From Mytilus edulis (lineage: Eukaryota > Mollusca > Bivalvia > Mytilida > Mytilidae): a stretch of 64,000 nucleotides of DNA. The notes beneath the pieces are model-generated. The model worked only from the letters and a program-made list of their open reading frames with translations, was not told the DNA's origin and did not search any database. Of this stretch, positions 35,278 to 48,206 are shown in pieces. Numbering within the stretch: the first letter of the stretch is position 1; the number at the start of each line of letters is the position of its first letter. Where the stretch lies: the NCBI RefSeq assembly GCF_963676685.1, contig NC_092350.1, positions 67,706,502 to 67,770,501 on the forward strand, in the 5' to 3' direction. Both the position numbers and the translations under genes were made by a program.

Positions 35278-35455
35278 ACCATACATTTCTAGCTGTCTTA
35301 AATATCTTTCTTTATAATATCTTTGCATACATATTCAAAGTTTCATATGTCCAATATATTTACACATACACTTCTAGCTGTCTGAAATATCTTTCTTTAT
35401 CATTTCTTTGCATATGTATTCAAAGCTACATATGCCCAATATATTTACACATGTC
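35278..35455. repeat. Two-unit tandem repeat, about 85 bp
   Basis: TTCTAGCTGTCTTAAATATC and TTCTAGCTGTCTGAAATATC start two units that share TTCAAAG, ATATG and CCAATATATTTACACAT segments. Confidence 0.85.
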
Positions 35456-36124
35456 ATTGATATTATCATTTGGCCACATTTCTTAATTAAACAAATTGTC
35501 TGCAAATCTATATATTTACCATACATTTAGGAATATGCTCAAAGGCTTTTGATATGTTCTGATTTGACATACATTTCAGCCGACTATAAAGACTAACAAA
35601 AATATTCCTTTACAATACATTTGACAGGTCTCTGCAGAATAAAGGAAATGATGCTTTACACCCCTCTATAAAGTTCTCGTTTTCAATTGGTTTACATACC
35701 AGGCAAATGTAGATGCACCTTACACTTTATAACCCCTATAAAATTATTTAAATGATGATGCTTTGCTACCTAGACAAAGAAACACATTTGCGGATGAATT
35801 TACATCATAGAAAAATACATGACAAAGATTTCAATTTGCAGAGGTATACAAATACATAAGTTTGCGAAACTTTTGAGATGGTTATAAATATATGCAAATT
35901 CTAAACTTTAAAATGATTTGATTAGGTGTTAATATATTTTATACACCGCGGTCTCTTATAACCGCCCATAGGAGGGTATAGCACAAGAAATGTTGATATT
36001 TACTACATGTAAAGACAAGATAAACTAAATGCAGCGGTTTATAAATATATGTAAATGTCGGTCTCTGAATACATTTACATAACATTTGCATACCTCTTCA
36101 AATCAGGGATTTCGTGTAGTGCAG
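35456..36124. other. Unassigned AT-rich intergenic DNA
   Basis: Nothing recognisable beyond variants of CATTTGCATAC-type words. Confidence 0.4.
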
Positions 36125-36300
36125 TAGTATACCGCTGTTTAAAAGTCATCAATTGAGAAAAGAAATCCGGGCTACAAACTTAAACTGAGGGACCACATCA
36201 AATATGAGAAGAAAACAACGAAACAACAGAAACAATGAGGTGCAATAAAAAAAGACGACAATGCAACACATACTTTAACGAGTTATAAGATAACAATTGC
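36125..36300 (-). repeat. GCGGTATACTAC repeat, reverse orientation
   Basis: GTAGTATACCGCTGTTTAAA at 36126 is the reverse complement of the terminal signature of the repeat at 1200-1545. The following AAACAACGAAACAACAGAAA segment matches its body in reverse. Confidence 0.7.
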
Positions 36301-39300
36301 CATTTTCCTGACTAGGTACAGGACATTCTAAGAAACAATGGTGGGTTGAACAGGATAGATCGTACTAAGGAATCAAACAAAAACAACGAATGGATGAAAA
36401 AAAAAACGCGATTGAAAATATGACGAGCAGAAAAAAGAGTTCAAATCACACTACACCTGGAACTAAGGAACATAACCTTAAATCAGAGGTACAGTCAGGT
36501 GTTCTAAATTGGAAGTTGCTCGCCTTGTGGTCATTATTGTGTTTGGTATAGAACTTATGTTAAATTCGTCGAAGACATATTTTAAAATAGTGGTGATAAA
36601 AAGTAAAGAGACATTCAAACTCATACGAATAAAATAAATTGCAAACACATGACAAAATGAAAAGAGTGCTTCAAACAATCAACTATATACAAATCACAAT
36701 ATTCAAAACGTAAAATAGAGCAACACGTATGCTTTCAAGGTTTTACCAGTTGCTCCACATGTAGTACGCGACGTGTTCCATATGCAAGAATAACATAGTG
36801 AGCGAAAAAAATAGGCTTTCTGCAAATGTTCCGGTGAATATAGATTATACTTCACCATCTCAGTTTATGTTTCTCTAAAATCATTACTTTTCTTGAAAAT
36901 AACTACATAATCCAAATTCGAAGAGTACCAGTTAGTACAACATCACTTTTAAGTTGCAATAAACAGTAGAATCAGAAAATATTTTACTTGAAGATAATTC
37001 TAATATGACGTGCTTCTTTCGCTTTGTGAACAATCCCATGCTCTTAATCCAATAGAGTGTGTTTGCACATGCGTATATTGACTTCTTCAGAAGGAATGAA
37101 TTTTATCAAATTATCATGCACTAAATATATTTCCATAACTTTAAAACACTTTCAAACTCTTAAATGGTGCATATTATGTTACTAATTCATGTATTATGAC
37201 TGTAATGTGTTGCATTCCGAAATTGACATATTTGACCTACATACGACAACTGTTCATGCTGACTGTCAAAACGTCTCCCTCTAAAAAATCACATTGCTAG
37301 TCGTTTGCTTCTTTACAAACAAAAAAGGGAGGTTCATGAAAGAGCCTACACAATCGCTTTTACACTTATACTTATCGGACATAGAAATGACCTTAATTGT
37401 CCTATTTAGAATCGAAATGATTGATGCAATTTTTTCTTAAACAATCATTTTTTTAAATTACGCGTCTAAACGTTAATAGTATAAATCATTTAAATTAACT
37501 ATTAATCATCTTATTTTAGAAAGTATTTCAATTCTAAATAAACCAAATAATTTTAAATGAACTACTCATCAAACTACAAAATTGACGTCGTTTATATCTT
37601 TTTCAGACTTTTAAACTTGGGAGAAATTCAGTGTATTATTGTTGCGATCTATGTTTTGACCTCTAAATTGTGGCTATATAATTGGATAGCTGTCTCATTA
37701 GCGTAATCCAAAACATCTTCTTTAGTGAATCTAAAATACAGACCACTTAAAGATATGAAAAGAACTTGAATACTTAGTTGGATTTTTCAAATCATATTTG
37801 TCATATATGGAGCATCTGAGATATCCCAACATTTTTTGCGAGGTTGGTGTTGCTCAATCTGTAGTTTTCTATTGTGTTTTTTGTAAACTGTTGTTTACAC
37901 GGTGGCATATTTCTTTTTGATGTCATGGTTTTCGACAAATGAGTTTAAATATCCCTTTAGTATCGTTCGTCAATCTCTGGTCGATTGCAATGTTCAAATT
38001 GCATCTCCTGACCTTTAGATTGTTTTTTTTAAATTATTTAATTAACATGTGATCCGTTTGAAATACGTTCCTCACTGGTAAAAATAATATTATGTAATGA
38101 AATTGGCTTGCTTTCATTTAAATTTTCTAATGTGACGTCTAATGACCACAATGTAAAATAGTACCAGCATTATTCGGCGTTTTCGCAACGGGCTTATCGA
38201 GTTTTGACAGCTTGACACACAATAAGCCACATAGACGATAAGAAGTGATCATCTTCGTGCTCCAAGTATAAATCGGTCTATGTGATAAAATTTGAAGGTA
38301 AGATAAAATAAACGTAAATGCAAATTGCATGAAATAAATGCAATAAATGTACTTTGTTGTATTTTGTTTGTGAAACTAGCGTTTTTTCACGGTTTCTTAC
38401 GCTCGTATACATTAACTTTGTACAAAACATACCTTCTTGTTTCTTTTCAAACAAAGAAATGATCAAGACCAAACTAACCTACGCATTTGAATAATAATGA
38501 ATAGGCTGAAAAACAAGAAATGTCAATGTACATGATGTAATGTTGACAAGGCTGATGCGTTATTAAAACTTGCATGTAGATATATTAATAGTAAATCGAT
38601 AAAAATTATATGAAAATATAGTCAGGTACATTTGTAAGAGCTAAGCTTCGTGTATCAGTGTAACAATAATTGCGATATAAGTATAGTTATATGCATTGAT
38701 ATATTTTCGGACACAATGGGAATATATATTTCTAATACTAAGTATAGGTAAAAGAAATATTAATAATAGGACAAAAACAAAAAAAAGTTAACACGTTATT
38801 AAGATGACAAACAATGTCAGAACGCAGAATCTATATAAGACCATCATATATTATTTGTGCAGTAGATACTGAATATTTATCAACAAGATCTTGGTACATT
38901 TCGATGATCTTTTTTACGAATATAACGAGACGTTCTTTGACATACCCCTGGTTCATGAACTTTCTGCTTAGACACTGGTGACGTTTTACACATTCTGAGT
39001 AGGAGCTGCAAATTGTTGAAAATCGAATAAGTTGGGAAATGTATATCCCATATGCAGGTGAAGTTGGTATATTGCTACTAAGGTGGGGGAAATTGATAAT
39101 TTCAAAATTAGATTTGTCATGGTTTCTTGTACCTAGATGACTGTGTATGTTATATTCGACTTAGTTATAAGTCTAAAATGAGAAAGAGGAAGCCGTGTCT
39201 GTTGTTTCATTAAATTCTAGTTCTGGGGTAAATATCAAAGGAACGCAGTCAGAAAAGTCTTGTTAATGGAAAGAACATCATCTGAAAGTGAAATTAAATA

Positions 39301-39879
39301 ATCTGGCTTCTTGGATCTCATTGTTTTTGACAATTGTCTGAAGGAACTCCGATTCATATGAAAATAATAAGAGGTCGGCAAGAAGAGGCTTACAGTTGGG
39401 TTTCATAGGACATTTTGTTGAAAAACTCCACCTTCAAATTCAACAAATATGTTGTCGACAAAAAAATCCTGCATACTGATCACTTGTTCCTCTTTTTTGC
39501 ATGTTTTACCCTTCTGTTTACTGTTAACAAAATATGGCTGATGATATCCCAAAGTAATACATTTATAGCGTATGCTACCATGTTTGTGTGGAAAGGCATT
39601 ATGGATTATTTCTTTCAGTCAATTTTTTCAATTTCACATGAGGAATGGTGGTATGCAGGGTTGAAAAATCAAAAGTTTTGATAGAACTAATGACAGAAAA
39701 AAAAACTACATTTAAAATTGTCTAGAAGTTCTTTAGAATTTTTAAGAACCCACATATGGTTAATACCACTACGCGAGTAAACAATATCATAGTATTTCTG
39801 AGAAAAAAAAACACTTTAAAAAATAAATTTTATAATTTTCAAGATTATTTTAAAACTTGTTCAAATCGATATCAGGTAA
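36301..39879. other. Intergenic DNA, no supported gene
   Basis: The longest frame is at 39415-39681 (88 residues, plus strand, one hydrophobic stretch). It has no family signature, splice context or duplicate. Short frames on both strands elsewhere look random. Confidence 0.35.
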
Positions 39880-40045
39880 ATTTTACCTGTACAGGTGTGA
39901 CATATTATTCTGCGAATCGTGCAATGCAGTACTGTTTAGTCATCTTGAATTATTTATCATATTAATATTTGATGTTGTCTGTTGTATGTGTTCGAATCTG
40001 TTCAGATGTGCGTGTGTGTGTGTTGTAAAAAGCGGGTCATACGTG
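39880..40045 (+). repeat. Diverged duplicate of 42610-42780
   Basis: Both segments run from ACCTGTACAGGTGT through CGTGCAATG, TTGATATTT/TAATATTTGATG and TTGTATGTGTT to a GTGTGTGTTGT run and AAAGCGG. They are about 2.73 kb apart in the same orientation and clearly diverged, so an old duplication. Confidence 0.7.
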
Positions 40046-41210
40046 TGTAATTTTATAGGACCATAACCTGTCTGCCTTAACTTTTTTGGCGAAGATGAGA
40101 TGTAACTTTTCTCCGAAACCAGTTGGTTGTACCATTTTTAAGCAGTCTTGATAATGATGGTGTTCTCGGTACTGTGTTTGGTGTGTTCCATGACAAACTG
40201 CAGTTTTTAATGACACAAGTCTATCTACTAGTATACTGTCGGTGCTCAGGAAAGATACACTTGTAGTGACATAGATGAAATATATCAACTTCTACTAAGG
40301 GGTCATATTTTCCTGCGTACAACATGTGTTAATCTTTTGTTAGTCTTATTAAATACATTTTCTCTCATAAGTCATGTGCCTGTCTCAATTTGTTTTCCTA
40401 TTGAACATGTTTATGGGGTTTTTCCACCATTGAATGAATTGACAATTACTCGCAATTGATTAACCAATACAGTGGAATAGATTGGACTCAGTGGTTTTGT
40501 GAACATGGCACAGACTCAGTGGTTTTGTGAACATGGCACAATTCAAAAAAAAAGTATGAGTCAATTTTTATTTTAGAAACTAAAGTAACATCATTGGAAA
40601 TATTGCAAATAAGACAAAATCAGAAATTTCAAGTGTGATTGAAATGGAACTGCAGCCAACGAGGACACACAGAAATGAACAATAGATGGAAAAAGATAAA
40701 AAAAAAAACAAACAAAAAAAAAAACATGATTTTCTAGGAACTATAAAATTTTCAATGTGATATGTTAATCTTGTGCGTCTCAGTAATTTGAAGTATTATG
40801 TGAAAATACCTGCTTGGAATATTTAAATATTTTTATTTCATATTAATTTATAACACTTTTTTTTCTATTTATGTATTTGATAACTGTTTATGCAAACAGT
40901 TTATCTTGTTCCTTGAGAACTATAGTATTTTTTCTCAATTACCTGTGAAAGGTGGCCTTTTTTTCTTTTCTTGACAATATTTATTGTGGATGTTCTTCCT
41001 TGTTTGTTTGTTTTCTCATTTTAGTAGTAAAAATGCCATTTTGTTCACATAAAGTTATGCAATACAACAGTTGAAGTTTAGTAATATGAATGTTTCCCTT
41101 GTTTCATTATGTAATACAAAAAACAGCTAGTACTTTGATGTAATTTATGTATTATTGTCATTTTGTTTATTTTCTTTGGTTACATCTTCTGACATCAGAC
41201 TCGGACTTCT
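40046..41210. other. Intergenic DNA with short duplications
   Basis: Contains a two-unit repeat of ACTCAGTGGTTTTGTGAACA near 40487 and 40513, and A-rich low-complexity DNA at 40690-40725. The T-rich body at 40940-41110 (TGTGGATGTTCTTCC) matches 42850-42970, extending the old duplication described at 39880. Confidence 0.5.
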
Positions 41211-41566
41211 CTTGAACTGAGTTTTAATGTGAGTATTGTTATGCGTTTACTTTTCTGCATTGGCTTGAGGTATAGGAGGAGGGTTGAGATCTCACAAACA
41301 TGCTTAACCCCGCCGCCTTTTTGCGCTTGTCCGAAGTCAGGAGCCTCTGGTTTTTGTTAGTCTTGTATTATTTTAACTTTTAGTTTCTTGTGTACAATTT
41401 GGAGTTTAGTATGGCGTTCAGTATCACTGAACTAGTATATATGTGTTTAGGGGCCAGCTGAAGGACGCCTCCGGGTGCGGAAATTTCTCGTTGCATTGAA
41501 GACATGTTGGTGACCTTCTGTTGTTGTCTCTTTGGCACATTCCCCATTTCCATTCTCTATTTTATT
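41211..41566 (+). repeat. Interspersed repeat with GGGGCCAGCTGAAGGACGCC, copy 1
   Basis: Carries GTTGAGATCTCACAAACATG, AAGTCAGGAGCCTCTGG, TTTAGGGGCCAGCTGAAGGA and CTTTGGCACATTCCCCATTT in order. A second same-strand copy is at 47243-47616. The family is among the commonest mussel interspersed repeats in my memory. No coding. Confidence 0.85.
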
Positions 41567-41574
41567 ATAAATAA

Positions 41575-42165
41575 GCCTAATGAAAAAAAAAAAATATATG
41601 TTTGTTGAATAATTTATTATTAAAGTACGTGCGTAAAGTGTGACACATATTGCATTGCTATTTTTTTTTATTCTCTCTTGTACAACGTTTCTTAATGTAA
41701 TATCTGCGTTCCATACATTAATCGTCCATTTTGCCTCTCATTGGCTAATTTGACCCAATGTCTTTCATATTGGACAAGATGGCAGAAAGCAACATAAAAT
41801 GTCCGTGAATTTTTATGTATCAAATGTTGTTTCTTGACATGATCATTGTTATTTAAACATCAAGTTTGCTCCTTCCGGTCCAAGAATATATACTATTCTG
41901 TCTTTGTCTTCATGTTTCAGGTGTACACTAGCTTGAATCGTTTAAACAAGATATAAAAACTTACAACTGTCGGTGTTATGATGCCAATCAAACCTTTTCA
42001 CAACGTGGCTTTTATTTAAACGAGGGTATACGTCATGCAAGTAACATGCCCGTTCCCCGTTGAGTAGCAACTGACCATTATATATGAGTAACAGTCATTG
42101 AAATTATGGGTTATCCCCAACCTGTTAAAGCTGATTGCTGCTTTTACACCATAATCTTTCTTTAA
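41575..42165 (+). repeat. Duplicated segment, copy a (partner 46240-46800)
   Basis: Shared landmarks are AAAGTACGTGCG, ATATTGGACAAGATGGCAGA, CTTCATGTTTCAGGT, CAACTGTCGGTGT and GGTTATCCCCAACCTGTTAA. The two copies are about 80% alike by eye and lie on either side of the 2.9-kb insertion at 43233. Retention of ATGGCAGAAAGCAACATAAA and of a TTTCAG|GT junction could mean a 5' exon or promoter, but no frame continues. Confidence 0.7.
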
Positions 42166-42609
42166 AAAAAAACCGGCACAAATGTATTAACGCAAACTTA
42201 TCATTTCTTAAAACTAAACAAGTTATAGTGTAGCTTTTACACAATTGCATGCCCGCCTTTGCTGTCTACATTTCGCGTCTGTAACAAAACTTAATACAAA
42301 AGGACTTGCTAACCTTGAAAATTATGATTGTGACAATAATCTAGAGTAAAATGACAATTTCTAATATAAATTCTATCAGAATGTTTTATAATTAAAATTT
42401 AGACATTAAAATGACATACTTTAAAAACAATAAATTTAAAGCTGCGATAGAGCCTTTGCAATTGTATAAAGTTTGTCAAAAAGATGCTAATTTCCGAACT
42501 CTCTGTTCCTGCTTGCAAATATAGAAAATGCACTTAAAAAAATATAATTGTATAATATTCAAGATTACTTTTTAAACCTGTACAACCTGTTTTAATCAAT
42601 ATCGGTAAA

Positions 42610-42959
42610 TGTTACCTGTACAGGTGTAACAGATGACCTCAGTTTTATTATTCGAGTCGTGCAATGAAGTACTGGTTATGTCTACTGAAATATGTATTAT
42701 GTTGATATTTAATGTTATTTGTTGTATGTGTTGTAATCGATTCAGTTGTGTGTGTTGTGTATAAAGCGGTCTCTTTTCTCATACAAAAAGACATATTTAT
42801 TCTTATATCTCCTATTATTTTATGGTTGCCGTTTTTCCTTTCTTCACAATCTCTATTGTGGACGTTCTTCCAGGTTAGTTTGTTGTCTCCTTGTAACAAT
42901 AAAAGTGCAAATTTGTTCTCATAAAATTTTGAAATACAACATAATTGAAGTTTAGTAAC
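42610..42959 (+). repeat. Diverged duplicate of 39880-40045 and its downstream body
   Basis: Matches 39880-40045 at 42610-42780 and 40940-41110 at 42830-42959. The open frames across this stretch on both strands are incidental. Confidence 0.65.
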
Positions 42960-43232
42960 ATGTTTTTCCCCTTGTTTCAATGTGTGAGTGTAAATTCACA
43001 TTGCGATAAGACGTGTCACGGTACTTGTCTATCCCAAATTCATGTATTTGGTTTTGATGTTATATATATATGTTATATTTGTTATTCTCGTGGGATTTTG
43101 TCTATGTGTGTTACATTTTAGTGTTATGTCGTTGTTTTCCTCTTATATTTAATGCTTTTCCCTCGGTTTTAGTTTGTTACCCCGATTTTGTTTTTTGTCC
43201 ATGGATTTATGAGTTTTGAACAGCGGTATACT
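42960..43232 (+). repeat. GCGGTATACTAC repeat, split by insertion
   Basis: Matches the repeat at 1200-1545 up to GAACAGCGGTATACT, where it is cut by a transposon. The remaining end, ATACTACTGTTGCCTTTATT, is at 46178-46205. Confidence 0.9.
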
Positions 43233-46177
43233 CAGTGTATGTAAAGTGCGGATCCTAAAATATCATTTTCACTGTATATGCCAGAAATTTTTGATGTAGA
43301 ATGATAAAAAAACAGACGACTTTTTTTTTATTTTTGAAGAAAATGAAGAAAATTAGTTAAAAAGTATATGTTAAGAAACACATAATACTAATAAAACAAA
43401 GTAAGAGATGCGAACGGGTTTTTTTCGCGCCTAAATCCAAATAGCTGTGAAATATATACAAAAAATAGGTGAATATTTAGGACATTTCACGAACAGATCG
43501 TGCAGGTGTTTTATAACTAACAGGTAAGATGTTGCAGAAAAAATATTCATTTCAACACAATTATTAAAGTTGTATAACGTAGAATAGGATTTGTCATTCA
43601 GTTTCTTCATATTGAACTGAATTCCACTATGATGCTTTCTTCATGCGAGTCATGTTTACTGTCGAATAATGATACTATTCTTTCATTTTCACTGTATAGC
43701 GATTCATTAGTATTGTATATGCGGCGCATTTTCACTGTATGATATATTTATTTTTTTATCTATTACGGCGTATTTTTTTAAGCATGTAAAGCAAGACTTT
43801 AGTTAGCGTGCTTGCTTCGTTTTTTTTTGTACAATCATTATGATAACACCCAATTTAATTCAAATATAATAATTATATAAATACAGGTTAAACTATGCCG
43901 ATACATATTGTTTAAAGATGTCAATCTTATTTACAAAGTTTGTATAAACAATTATACAAACTAAGCAATCAAGTCAACCAAAGTTTTGCTTTACATGCAT
44001 TAGGAAATTAGCTGTAAAGCCTTAATTTAGCCGACTTGCTCAAACAATAGATAAAGTAAGAGACGGATTTGATAAAATTTAACTTACGGAGGAAAGTTTG
44101 GTTTTAAAACACTCTAAATAAATTCAATAGAAATAACATTTATTTCAAATGTATTCCATTTTTAAAATTTCTTATGAATCGTATAGGGATCTTTATCCTT
44201 GTTTTTTTTTATCCATTTCCATATCCTTGTTTTTTTATCCATTTCCATATCCTTGTTTTTTTATCCATTTCCATGACACTTCACCACTAATTACGTACAT
44301 CTTGATAAAGATTGAATCGTTGGTTTTCCCGTTTAAAAGGTTTTACACTGAGGCCCTTTATAACTTGCTGTTCGGTGTGAGCCAAGACTCCATGTTGAAG
44401 ACCGTATTTTGACGTATAAAGGTATACTTTTATAAATTGTGACTCGTTTTGAGAGTTGTCTCATTGTCACATTTGACATCTTATCTATCTGTGGCTCAAC
44501 CCGAAACGAGACGGGATAAAAAGGGATAAAAAACACACTTTTTTAATATATTTATAATGGGCTTAATACGAGTCAGAAAAGAGTAGAATAGTGGGTCGCG
44601 TTGGTGTAAGCGTGACGCGGAATTGCCGATTTTTTTGTAAGCGTGACACGTGATAGTCAAATGATTGTGTCGTAAAAACGAGAAATAAAGTATAGCGAGA
44701 CATGGAAAATTTAAAAAAATGAGAACTGCATAGTATAAGCGGGATACGGGAATCTGATAAAGCAGTAAGCGGGATCAGGGATCAGACTCCCCCCCCTATG
44801 AGACCCCAGAATAAGATATGTTTTTTTATCTTCATCCTATTGTTACAGTCATGCCTTCAATAACAAATGTATCCCATGCATGCATTTTTATAGACAAAAG
44901 ACCTTATGGATATTTGGGGTTCTTTGACACGCTGAATCTAACATTGTACCAAGTTACCGAAACAGCCCACATAGAGGTCCAAACGGTCTAAGATCATCAA
45001 ACATGAATTGTAGCATGCATGTTGTGTACAATTACCCAAATGTGCATTGTTTGACCTCTGTGGTAGTATCCACTTGCGGATCTAGAAATTTTTATAAGTA
45101 GGGGTTCAATGACTACCTAAGAGGGGGCCCGCTCCAGTGATTCCATATAAAAGTAACCAAATGTTTTCCCAAAAAGGGGGCAACCCCCTGTCCCCCTAAA
45201 TCCTCCTCTGGTATCGAGCTGTTCATTACGGATAAAAAATTTTGTATCAAGGGTGCTCTACTTCACGTACCAATGCAAACAAAAAAGTTCGCCCACACCT
45301 TACATTTCATGTTTTAATGACTGGATAATTTATGTCACATACCGTTTCACCTTATACAGTTAAAATCATGCAAGCAACAATCGAGTCAAGAACATTTGTT
45401 CTACCAAAACTGTCTTTTTCAGAATATGGAAATTGAAGCAGTTGAGGGTACAACTGGGAAAAGTTAATCTTTTATAAGCTTTTCTGTCACCATTGCGTTT
45501 CAAGATGCATATTTCTCTGTTCGCAAACTTGTGTATTTATTGCGTGGAAGATAACGCCCTCAAATGTACTCGTCTCTATTTTACACAGACTGCACTTTTA
45601 CTCCGTAATATCAATCTTTGACTTAAAAAAAATACAGAAATATCTTTTAATTTTTTTTTAAATCAAGGAAAAACGTTATTTGAAGAATACAATATGACAT
45701 TTTGAGAAGCGTTTTTGTTACAAGTTTGAAAAGCTATATATTTGATAAAGAATGAATGAGGAGTTTGTATTTCAATTTGAAAATACATTTATCATAAATT
45801 CTAAAGTCATCAACTAAGTGCATTTATCACATAATTCTACAATAAAAATTCCTCGCATCTTCGAAAATTCCACATCAGAAATGACTGCACTAACAGTGAT
45901 AATTCACCGCATCTATAGTTAAAATGGATCGCTTTCAAAAATCGATATGCTATATTATGTTGCTTTTGTAACACTTATTTGAACTTTAATGCTATGTTTG
46001 TACATAATAAAGACATATCACAATGAAAATATGTAAAAACTTTCCTTCAAATCAATTAATTTGGTATTTTCAAAACGTAAACAAATACAGTTTTCCCATG
46101 ATCCTTTATTCTACAATAGACATACCCGAATATGACAGTGAAAATGAACTAGCTGGATTCGCACTTTATATACACTG
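43233..46177. mobile_element. Non-autonomous DNA transposon with CAGTG termini and 5-bp target duplication
   Basis: The known repeat end GCGGTATACTACTGTTGCC is split so that ATACT appears on both sides (43228-43232 and 46178-46182), a 5-bp target duplication. The left end starts CAGTGTATGTAAAGTGCG. The right end in reverse complement starts CAGTGTATATAAAGTGCG and continues GAATCC against GGATCC on the left. A subterminal word CATTTTCACTGTAT recurs at 43266, 43684 and 43731, and inverted at 46132. The 2945-bp interior has no transposase-sized frame. A 5-bp duplication with CAGTG ends fits some hAT subfamilies; Transib-type elements also make 5-bp duplications. I do not assign a superfamily. 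Confidence 0.85.
44187..44275 (+). repeat. Short tandem repeat, TTTTTATCCATTTCCATATC
   Basis: Three units of about 28 bp, the first with a longer T run, inside the CAGTG-ended transposon. Confidence 0.9.
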
Positions 46178-46239
46178 ATACTACTGTTGCCTTTATTTAT
46201 TCATCTATGTAACACAGAACACAACTACTCTTATAAATT

Positions 46240-46800
46240 AATTAGAAGAATGAGAAAAAAATATGTTTATTGAATAATTATTTAAAGTACGTGCGGAAAG
46301 TGTCCGAAATATTTCAGTGCTACTGTTTTTATCATATCGCCTTATACAAAGTGACTTCGTGTAATATTTGCCAGTCGTCCAATTTGCCTCTCATCGGTTA
46401 GTTTGACCATTTACCATTCATATTGGACAAGATGGCAGAAAGCAACATAAAAATGTCGGTGATTTTTTATGTATCAAATATTGTTTCGTGACATAATAAT
46501 TGTTATTTAAGCATCAAGTTTACACTTTCCGGTCCAAGCCTACATACTACTCTGTCTTTCACTTCATGTTTCAGGTAAACACTAGCTTCAATAGTTTAAT
46601 CAAGACATCAAAAACTAACAACTGTCGGTGTCATGATGCCAATCATCTTTCAACGACGTGGATTTAAATGAAAATGAGGGTATACGTCATATGATGAATC
46701 TTCCGTTTCCCTAAGGAGTAACAAATGACGATATGGGTAACAGTCCATGAAAATGTGGGTTATCCCCAACCTGTTAAAGCTGATTGCTGCTATAACGCCA
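46240..46800 (+). repeat. Duplicated segment, copy b (partner 41575-42165)
   Basis: Same landmarks as copy a, about 4.67 kb apart. It contains CTTCATGTTTCAGGTAAACA and GGTTATCCCCAACCTGTTAA. It ends shortly before a further copy of the candidate exon module. Confidence 0.7.
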
Positions 46801-46959
46801 TAAACGTTGTCAGACTCCTGATATATAAAGCAAATGATTTTTGTTTCGATAATCGATACAATAATTGTATATTTATCAATCAAAAGTTAACCTCATCTAA
46901 TAATGCTTTTGTTGAAGTCTAAATCCATACATTTATAAGAACCTGGTGGTTTTATTTTT

Positions 46960-47240
46960 ATTTCATTCAGTGATTCTAGTTTCTTTTTCTGATTGCTCTG
47001 GTGTTTTGACAATAGCTGGGCACAGGCACACCAGGCTGAGCATATTATCAGCAAGTTTTTCGGGTGTACACCCAAAACAGGTGAGCACTTCACGCATAGT
47101 TTTATTGTTTCTATTCAATTTAGAGTTAATGGATACACGGTCGTATCTTTTTTCTTTTTACAGAATAGTTAAAGGTAGTACTGCAAAGGTAACATTTGAT
47201 ATATATTCTGATTTCAATTACTAACTACACTATCATATTG
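46960..47240 (+). other. Candidate exon pair, copy 2
   Basis: Splice-like segments at 47016-47080 (65 nt, CAG|GTGAGC) and 47164-47188 (25 nt, CAAAG|GTAACA), identical in exon sequence to copy 1 at 60-355. Unlike the other two copies it has a different upstream flank (AGAACCTGGTGGTTTT) and a different downstream flank, entering an interspersed repeat at 47243. The module was therefore duplicated separately from the 4.3-kb segment. Confidence 0.35.
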
Positions 47241-47242
47241 AA

Positions 47243-47616
47243 CTGAATTTTAATGTGCGTATTGTTATGCGTTCTCTTTTCTACATTGGCTAGAGGTATA
47301 GGGGGAGGGTTGAGATCTCACAAACATGTTTAACCCCGCCGCATTTTTGCGCCTGTCCCAAGTCAGGAGCCTCTGGCCTTTGTTAGTCTTGTATTATTTT
47401 AATTTTAGTTTCTTGTGTACAATTTGGAAATTAGTATGGCGTTCATTATCACTGAACTAGTATATATTTGTTTAGGGGCCAGCTGAAGGACGCCTCCGGG
47501 TGCGGGAATTTTTCGCTACATTGAAGACCTGTTGGTGACCTTCTGCTGTTGTTTTTTTCTATGGTCGGGTTGTTGTCTCTTTGGCACGTTCCCCATTTCC
47601 ATTCTCAATTTTATAC
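47243..47616 (+). repeat. Interspersed repeat with GGGGCCAGCTGAAGGACGCC, copy 2
   Basis: Same order of landmarks as 41211-41566, with an added TTTTTTTCTATGGTCGGG segment absent from copy 1. Same strand. Confidence 0.85.
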
Positions 47617-47779
47617 AGTGTGATTTATAATTATAATTAACGGTTTTATATAACATGTGTGCTTTTTAAAATAAAATAAAAACATAAGATATGGTAACAT
47701 GGGTAAGTTGGTCATACTTTGAGCAGTCTTTCATTATATATAAGTATTCAATTTTGTGGCCCAGATAAAAGTCCCAGAT

Positions 47780-48070
47780 GTTTTTAATTTTATTTCATTC
47801 AGTGATTCTAGTTTCTTTTTCTGATTGATCTGGTGTTTTGACAATAGCTGGGCACAAGCACACCAGGCTGAGCATATTATTAGCAAGTTTTTCGGGTGTA
47901 CACCCAAAACAGGTGAGCACTTCACGCATAGTTTTATTGTTTCAATTCAATTTAGAGTCAATGGATACACGGTCGTATCTTTTTTTCTTTTTACAGAATA
48001 GTTAAAGGTAGTACTGCAAAGGTAACATTTGATATATATTCTTATTTCAATTACTAACTACACTATCATA
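47780..48070 (+). other. Candidate exon pair, copy 3
   Basis: Segments at 47848-47912 and 47997-48021 with the same splice-like borders as copy 1. It differs from the other copies by G-to-A and C-to-T changes within the 65-nt segment. Confidence 0.35.
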
Positions 48071-48206
48071 TTATAATGTTCTCAAAATTCAATGTACTCT
48101 TCATAGTCTAAAGGCCAATCTTTTATTGACATATTCACACTTGAACCATCTTTCACAACTTTAGACTCGTGTGAAGATTTTATTCCGCCACATCCGTTTA
48201 TATTTA

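Noticed and set aside
39415-39681. 88-residue plus-strand frame with a hydrophobic stretch
   Set aside because: No recognisable family, no duplicate and no splice or promoter context; length is within chance for AT-rich DNA.
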